Position numbers and translations under genes: made by a program
Assembly: GCA_024229515.1 (NCBI GenBank)
Contig: JAAESI010000213.1
Coordinates: 1 to 64,000 of the forward strand
Source: Pseudomonadota bacterium
GTDB taxonomy: Bacteria > Myxococcota_A > UBA796 > UBA9615
Length of the DNA stretch: 64,000 nt
Direction of reading: 5' to 3'
Shown here: positions 58,995 to 64,000 of the stretch, in pieces
Layout: each line of letters begins with the position of its first letter
Numbering within the stretch: position 1 is the stretch's first letter
The notes under the pieces: model-generated
What the model was told of the DNA's origin: nothing
Seen by the model: the letters and a program-made list of their open reading frames with translations, nothing else
The model's database searches: none

Positions 58995-61078
58995 GGCGCC
59001 TCCAGATGCACGACCAACGGCGATCCAGCGGCGCGGGCTGCGTGCGGACCGTGGGGGTACAGACATCGTCCCTCTGGCCAGTATGTGTGCGCGAGGTCGT
59101 CCGCGACCGGGGCGATCCGGATCACCCCCCGCAGTTCACCCCATTCGTTCTTGATCACCACCGGGTCTCCGTCCTCGAAGCCGAGGCGGCGCGCGAGGGG
59201 GCCAGAAACGTAGACAGCGTCTCGTTCGCCGCCGGTGCGTCGGGTCGTCAGGCGAATGCCCGGTCGCGGCGGACCGGGCGGATCCACCGGGGGGATCCGC
59301 GCCCGACCGTCGGTCGTGGCGAAGCCGTCGGCGTGCAGCGTTGCTCCCCCCCACAGCAGCTGAGCCCCCGGCGCATGGAGTCGTTCGATGCCGGCGTAGG
59401 CGGGCACGTCGACCGCGATCCGCTCGCGCACCGCGGCGGCATCCAGCGGCTTGAAGTCGCTGCCGCCGTCGGGGTCGATCAGGTGTTCGATCTGCAGCGC
59501 GATCTGCCAGTCGGGACGAGCCTCGCCGATGGCGTGACCGAGGATCTCGGGGCTGAACCGGATGCGCCGATCGATCGCGGTGGTGGTTCCCCCTCCGCGC
59601 TGCTCGAACCGGGATTGGGCCGGCAGAATCAGCGTCGCTTCACCGGGTTGGAGCAGCATCGACGGATCCAGGAAATGCCCCTGGTGGACCCGGACAGCCG
59701 TCTCTTCGAGGCACCGAGGCCGGTCCGGGGGAAGCCGATCCGCGAGTCCAGGGCCCACGACGTAGAGCAGGCCGAGCCCGCCCCGGCGGCCGGCGTCGAC
59801 GATCTCGTCGGCCTTCCAGCCTCCGCGGCTGCCCAAATCGGGGCCGAGGCCGAGGTCCCGCGCACCGCGCACGCCGGGGCAACCATCCAACGGTAGGACG
59901 CCGCTGCCGGGGGTGCCGAGCCACCCTCGGCCCAGCGTGAGGGTGAGGATGTCGCCGACCGTCTTGGTGCCGTCCGGCCCCCGCCCCAGGGCGCTGCCCA
60001 GGAGCAGGACGCTTCGGCGGGCCCCCGCAAAGATCCGCGCGATGTGGCGGATCTCGTGGGCGCTGAGCCCGCTGCCAGCCCTGAGATCGCTCCAGCGCAG
60101 GGAGCGGAGGTGAGGCTTGATCCGGGCCCACCCGGCCACGCGCTCCTTGAGGTAGCCGTCCGCGAGCCCCCCGAACTCGGTCAGGGCCTTCAGGATCCCC
60201 CACGCGAGGTGGCGGTCGCCGCCGCCGGAGATGCGGGCGTGCTCGTCGACGAGGCGGGCGCCGAACAGGGTCGGTCCGAGCTCGCCGGGGAGCCACACGC
60301 CGTCAAACTCGTTCTCGCGGACGGGGCCGATGGCGACGACCCGGGCGCCCCGTTGGCGGGCGAGGGCGATCAGGCGGCTGAGGAAGGGGTGGCGGTGCAG
60401 CCCGGTGCCCCAGAGCACGACCAGATCGCTGCGGGGAATATCCTGGAGGGTGCAGGTGGCAGCCTCCAGGCCCGCGGTCCACTGCAAAACCGAACCAATG
60501 AGGCGACTACCTGCATCCTCCAATAGATCGATGTGGGGCGAATCCGCGGCGTCGGCCAACCTTTTCAGGCAGAAAAGCCCTTCGTTCGTGGTCTCGGATG
60601 GGTTCAGGAGCATCGCCCAGGGGCTGCGGCGCTCCCGCAGTCGGGTGGCGACGAGGTTCTGTGCGTCGTTCCACGAGATCGGCTCGAGGCGGGGCTCGCC
60701 GGTGCGACGAAGCAGCGGCACGGGGATGCGGCCGAGCTCCTCCAACTGGGCGGCGGTCTTGGCCTGGAGGGCGTCGATCCGGGGGAGCTTGGCGGGCACA
60801 AAGGCGGGCCGAGTCCAGCGATGGAGCTCGCCCAGGCGACGGTGGCAGACGTGCGTGCCCGCGATCGCGTCGTCCCGCCAGCCGTGGCTTCCCAACTCGC
60901 AGGTGGTGCAGACGCCGTAGCGGAGCACGTCCAGCCCGAACCGGAGGGAACCTCGGCTTCGCCACGCGGCGCTGGCGGCATCGGCGAGGGAGCGGTCCCG
61001 GGGACGGCCGGGGCCGAACGGGACGAGGGAGGCGAACGCCGGGCGCGAACCGATGCGGATCTCCGGCTCCAACGCCAT
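58991..61078 (-). CDS. FdhF/YdeP-family molybdopterin oxidoreductase
   Basis: A 695-residue protein related to formate-dehydrogenase-like enzymes of the YdeP branch: YGVCTTCELGSHGWRDDAIA at ~55-74, HVCHRRLGELHRW, ELGRIPVPLLRRTGEP, ISWNDAQNLVATRLRE, then TTNEGLFCLKRLADA, LVVLWGTGLHRHPF, and a C-terminal cofactor-binding domain (DAVYVSGPLARRLGFEDGDPV). Unlike FdhF it has no 4Fe-4S N-terminal motif set (only Cys pairs), and no Sec or Cys ligand can be assigned at the Mo-binding position (LLEDAGSRLIGSVL). The electron acceptor is unknown. Its start lies 37 bp from the divergent fdhD start. The stop lies within the first codons of the next gene (58991-58994). Confidence 0.85.
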
Positions 61079-61115
61079 GGGTAGATCCTACGCCTCCTGT
61101 GCTAGAGACGCCGGC

Positions 61116-61922
61116 ATGGCACGCGAGGCGTCACGGTCCTTCGACGTCGTCCGGGTCCGCGAGGGCGCCCGGTCCACCGTCGACGATTCGCTCGTCGTCG
61201 AGGAGCCCCTCGAGATTCGTCTCGGCGACGACCCCATCGCGGTCGTGATGCGCACCCCGGGCCACGACATGGAACTGGCGGTGGGCTTCCTGTTCACCGA
61301 GGGCATCCTCCGCGACCCCGATCAGCTGCTGTCCGTCGCCTACTGCACAGACACCGAACCGGGCGCCGAGGGAAACATCGTGCGTGTGCTCGCCGAGGGC
61401 GCCGACGTCGACGCGGTGGATGCGGCGCGGCGGGCGGTCTACGCCTCCAGTTCCTGCGGACTCTGCGGCAAGACGACGCTGGACGCGGTTCGACTCGTCA
61501 CCCCCGACGTAGCCCCGATCCGCGGCCTTCGAGCCGAGGTCGCGGCCGCGCTGCCCGACACGCTGCGCACCCACCAGGAGCTGTTCGAGGCGACCGGGGC
61601 GCTGCACGCCGCGGGGCTCGCGTCGGTCGATGGCGAGCTCCTCCTCGTCCGCGAAGACGTGGGCCGCCACAACGCCTGCGACAAGGTGCTGGGCCACATG
61701 GCGATGCGCGAGGTGTGGCCGCTGAGCAACCGTGTGTTGGTGCTGTCGGGACGAGCCTCGTTCGAGATGCTCCAGAAGGCCGCGATGGCCGGCATCGGCG
61801 CCGTCGTCGCCGTGTCCGCGCCCACCTCTCTGACGGTCGAATTCGCCCGGGAGGCGGGGATCACGCTGGTAGGGTTCGTCCGCCCGGGATCGATGAACGT
61901 CTACGCCGGTCAGCTCGGCTGA
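61116..61922 (+). CDS. fdhD: Formate dehydrogenase accessory sulfurtransferase FdhD
   Basis: A 268-residue protein that transfers sulfur from IscS to the molybdenum cofactor of formate dehydrogenase-type enzymes. The key Cys pair is in ASSSCGLCGKTTLD. Other conserved parts are RTPGHDMELAVGFLFTEGI, LVREDVGRHNACDKVLG, LVLSGRASFEMLQKAAMAG and APTSLTVEFAREAGITLVGF. ATG chosen to match the family N-terminus (AREASRSFDVVRV). It is divergently transcribed from the YdeP-type oxidoreductase, its expected client. Confidence 0.95.
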   Translation: MAREASRSFDVVRVREGARSTVDDSLVVEEPLEIRLGDDPIAVVMRTPGHDMELAVGFLFTEGILRDPDQLLSVAYCTDTEPGAEGNIVRVLAEGADVDAVDAARRAVYASSSCGLCGKTTLDAVRLVTPDVAPIRGLRAEVAAALPDTLRTHQELFEATGALHAAGLASVDGELLLVREDVGRHNACDKVLGHMAMREVWPLSNRVLVLSGRASFEMLQKAAMAGIGAVVAVSAPTSLTVEFAREAGITLVGFVRPGSMNVYAGQLG

Positions 61923-61947
61923 CGGAACTGCGCCTACACTTGGGGGC

Positions 61948-62751
61948 ATGAGCCGACTCCTGCTGCTGCTCGCGCTGCCCCTGCTGGCCGCCTGCCCGAC
62001 CCCGTCGAATCAACCGCTCCCCGACGACGACGACGACGACTCCGCGATCGGCGACGACGACGACTCGACCCCCGAGGACGTGGACTGGGACGACGACGGT
62101 CTCCCCAACGACTTCGAAGACAGCATCGGCACGGATCCGACCAACAACGACAGCGACGAGGACGGCTTCCTCGACGGCACCGAGTACTACGCTTACTTCC
62201 GCCCCTGGGACGGGACCGACTACCCGTACGTCGGCGAGTACCCCCGCGCGCCCATCCCCGACACCATCGAGTCCGAGGGCTTCAACCAGCTCCAGGTCTC
62301 TCCGGACTGGAGCGCGGTCGACCAGTTCGGCCAGGAGCTGTTCCTCCACCGCTTCGCCGGGAACATCGTCATCGTCTACATCGACACCGAGGAGGCTCCG
62401 CCGATCGGGTCGGTCGCGCCGCTGGTGCAGAAGGCCTACGCCGAGCTGCAGGACCAGGGCGTCGTCGTGCTCTGCTTCCTCACCCAGGGGCTGACCTTCG
62501 GCTCACCCCCGGACGCTCAGCGCTTCATCGACACCCACGGCATCACGTTCCCGGTGTTCGAACACCAGAACCAGTCGATCAGCAGCGACTACCACGTGGA
62601 TCCGTTCGTCCCGCACTGGTCGGTCCTGTTCCGCAACATGCGGATCTTCGACATCAGCGCCAGCGGCTACAATGAGTGGGAGGACGTGCTTAGCCAGGTC
62701 GAGACCCTGCTCGAGGAAGAGTGGACCGACTACGACTGGCCGCTGCCCTGA
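61948..62751 (+). CDS. Lipoprotein with acidic linker and thioredoxin-like domain
   Basis: A 267-residue lipoprotein (MSRLLLLLALPLLAAC, Cys 16). An acidic linker (LPDDDDDDSAIGDDDDS) and a thrombospondin-3-like Ca-binding segment (DDDGLPNDFEDSIGTDP, NDSDEDGFLDGTEYY) precede an AhpC/TlpA-type fold (SPDWSAVDQFGQELFLHRF, NIVIVYIDTEEAPPIGS, VVVLCFLTQG). The CxxC or peroxidatic Cys expected after the first strand is absent (EEAPPIGS instead), so it is probably not redox active. Same strand as fdhD, 25 bp after it. Confidence 0.83.
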   Translation: MSRLLLLLALPLLAACPTPSNQPLPDDDDDDSAIGDDDDSTPEDVDWDDDGLPNDFEDSIGTDPTNNDSDEDGFLDGTEYYAYFRPWDGTDYPYVGEYPRAPIPDTIESEGFNQLQVSPDWSAVDQFGQELFLHRFAGNIVIVYIDTEEAPPIGSVAPLVQKAYAELQDQGVVVLCFLTQGLTFGSPPDAQRFIDTHGITFPVFEHQNQSISSDYHVDPFVPHWSVLFRNMRIFDISASGYNEWEDVLSQVETLLEEEWTDYDWPLP

Positions 62752-63743
62752 ACCTCGACCGCCTCCGGCTGATCGGCCTCGGCCTCCTGTGGTCGATTCT
62801 GTGCGCCAGCCCCTCGACCGCGCGTGCGGAGGAACCGCCGATCCCGACCGCGGCCGAGGCGGCGGCGCTCGCGTTCGACACGCACTCCCGCCACTGCGCT
62901 GACGTCGCCTCGGGCGCCACCGTCAACGCGGTCGCCTCGTTGGTCGAGGTGGGGGAGGCCTGGGCCACGGTGAGCCGGTCGTACTCGCAGGCCCCCGAGC
63001 CCTACCTGCTGTACTGGCGCGGCATCCTCGCCCAGTGCCTGGGCCAGACCGAGCGGGCCATCCAGGACCTCCGGTCCTTCCACGACCGCAACGCGACCGA
63101 CCCCGATCTGCGGAGCCTCGCCACCGACGCCCGGCGGCGCCTGAGAACCCTCGGCGTGAACTTGAAGAAGCCGCCGGCTCAGCCCCGGACAGCCGGCGCC
63201 GCCCTCGCCCCGACGGGCCTCGGGATCGCGACCGGGATCGGCTGGGGCGGCTACTACCTGGACACCCTCACGCTGGGCATGTTCGCGGTCCGCAGCCGCC
63301 TCTCGGCGTACGTGCTGCCCTGGCTCAGCGTCGACGTCCCCATCACATTTCGTGCGGTCCCCCTGATCGAGGTCGACGGCAATGACGACGAAGTGCGCGT
63401 GGTTCGCACCCTCCCGGCGTTCGGGCTGGGTGCCACCATCCGCCCCCCCGAGGGTCCGGTCCGCCCGTTCGCGGGAATCGACCTGGCGTTCCTTCTGTAC
63501 GCCCAGGCGGTCGTGGCCCAGTCCGACGGCTCAACCGCCACACGTCCCCTCTTCGGGCCCGTTCTGACCGCGCGCGGAGGGGTGGAGTTCCACTTCGCCG
63601 ACTTCCTCGGGGTGTACGTGTCCGCGGCCGGTGGCTTCGCCTACGCCGATCGCATCCAGGAGACGGTCAATGCTCTGTGGGCAACGACCACGGGCATCAT
63701 CACGCTCGACTCCGGAGTCTGGTTCCGGCTGCCGATGCCCTGA
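62721..63743 (+). CDS. Exported outer-membrane-like protein with TPR-like N-terminus
   Basis: A ~340-residue exported protein. The GTG start overlaps the previous gene by 31 bp and gives a signal peptide (LRLIGLGLLWSILCASPSTA, cleavage near ARA-EE); no ATG is available nearby, so the start is tentative. Residues ~45-150 look like two or three TPR-like helices (EPYLLYWRGILAQCLGQTER). The C-terminal ~190 residues alternate beta strands (GLGIATGIGWGGYYLDTLTL, FRAVPLIEVDG, GGVEFHFADFLGVYVSAAGG), suggesting a small outer-membrane barrel. No family name can be given. Confidence 0.7.
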   Translation: MDRLRLAAALNLDRLRLIGLGLLWSILCASPSTARAEEPPIPTAAEAAALAFDTHSRHCADVASGATVNAVASLVEVGEAWATVSRSYSQAPEPYLLYWRGILAQCLGQTERAIQDLRSFHDRNATDPDLRSLATDARRRLRTLGVNLKKPPAQPRTAGAALAPTGLGIATGIGWGGYYLDTLTLGMFAVRSRLSAYVLPWLSVDVPITFRAVPLIEVDGNDDEVRVVRTLPAFGLGATIRPPEGPVRPFAGIDLAFLLYAQAVVAQSDGSTATRPLFGPVLTARGGVEFHFADFLGVYVSAAGGFAYADRIQETVNALWATTTGIITLDSGVWFRLPMP

Positions 63744-64000
63744 TGCGGCTCGACGAAGGCCAAGTAGAACGCCATCGTCGCGCCTGAGAAGGGGCCGATG
63801 TCCATCGTCGCCCAGATGCCGACGTGCAGGGCGACGCCGATCCCCAGCCACGGCCAGCGCAGATCGAAGCGTCGGGCCCAGCCGCGGGCCCGGGCCCCCA
63901 TCCAACCGTGCCACGCGACGAACCAGACGCCCAGCAGCCCGAAGAAGGCCTCCCAGTACCAGGTCACCGCCGTGCCGATCCGGGTCAGCAGGGCGACGTC
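63641..64000 (-). CDS. HTTM-like polytopic membrane protein, partial (N-terminus beyond the window)
   Basis: An open minus-strand frame from the right edge to a stop at 63641. It holds two or three membrane helices (AFFGLLGVWFVAWHGWMG, WLGIGVALHVGIWATMD and AFYLAFVEPHQGI region), in the style of the HTTM domain of vitamin-K-dependent carboxylase-like proteins, where HxGI is typical. The last ~34 codons lie antisense to the end of the preceding gene, an unusually long convergent overlap (103 bp), so a frameshift near 63745 or a natural overlap must be considered. Confidence 0.6.
   Translation of the reverse strand, partial: DVALLTRIGTAVTWYWEAFFGLLGVWFVAWHGWMGARARGWARRFDLRWPWLGIGVALHVGIWATMDIGPFSGATMAFYLAFVEPHQGIGSRNQTPESSVMMPVVVAHRALTVSWMRSA

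Overview
The window is very GC-rich, densely packed genomic DNA from what looks like a member of the Myxococcota (deltaproteobacterial lineage), probably a poorly described one. The pointers are a complete gspC-to-gspN type II secretion operon with the deltaproteobacterial-type GspN, a Hanks-type kinase with a long cytoplasmic linker, MopE-like and UnbV/ASPIC surface proteins, many lipoproteins with poly-aspartate linkers, and C-termini of the MYXO-CTERM kind (Cys, hydrophobic helix, Arg cluster). No rRNA, tRNA or CRISPR array was seen.

Layout. 1-6.3 kb (minus): a nucleotidyltransferase-like protein, a PPC-domain lipoprotein, a deacetylase-like membrane protein, an alpha/beta hydrolase and a PilP-like protein. 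6.4-9.1 kb: a RAYT/IS200-like transposase relic with two palindromic repeats, then two divergent surface lipoproteins. 9.2-23.7 kb: the gspCDEFGHIJKLMN operon, preceded by a candidate sigma-54 promoter. 23.8-29.8 kb (minus): three surface lipoproteins and two glycosyltransferases. 29.8-33.8 kb: orn, then a kinase and a pseudokinase overlapping by 4 bp. 33.8-38.9 kb (minus): hybrid sensor kinase, Asp-rich lipoprotein, and a lytic transglycosylase with six LysM repeats. 39.2-44.8 kb: NtrB/NtrC-like pair, thiE, a lipoprotein and pabB, tightly coupled. 44.8-50.1 kb: an ASH-VWA lipoprotein, a TSUP transporter divergent from a LysR regulator, and a broken second copy of the ASH-VWA gene. 50.1-54.4 kb: rhomboid protease, MmgE/PrpD protein and two gene stumps. 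54.4-59.0 kb: a 1524-codon in-frame fusion of two tandem beta-helix surface proteins. 59.0-64.0 kb: an FdhF/YdeP-type molybdenum oxidoreductase divergent from fdhD, a thioredoxin-fold lipoprotein, an outer-membrane-like protein and a partial HTTM-type membrane protein.

How it fits together. The dominant theme is building the cell surface: a whole type II secretion machine sits among about a dozen exported proteins that share poly-Asp spacers, and some also carry MYXO-CTERM-like tails. Acidic or Gly-rich low-complexity inserts also occur in several Gsp subunits, so the machine and its likely cargo have similar sequence style. The kinase/pseudokinase pair, the hybrid kinase and the NtrBC pair supply signalling.

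Structural oddities deserve checking first. These are the fused double surface protein, three convergent gene pairs whose stop codons share one CTAG, the duplicated ASH-VWA gene with a nonsense codon and a frameshift, a lipoprotein frameshift at an eight-C run, and two head-to-head gene stumps meeting near 54000. Start sites given here were chosen from ribosome-binding sites, signal peptides and gene overlaps, so several are shorter than the longest open frame.
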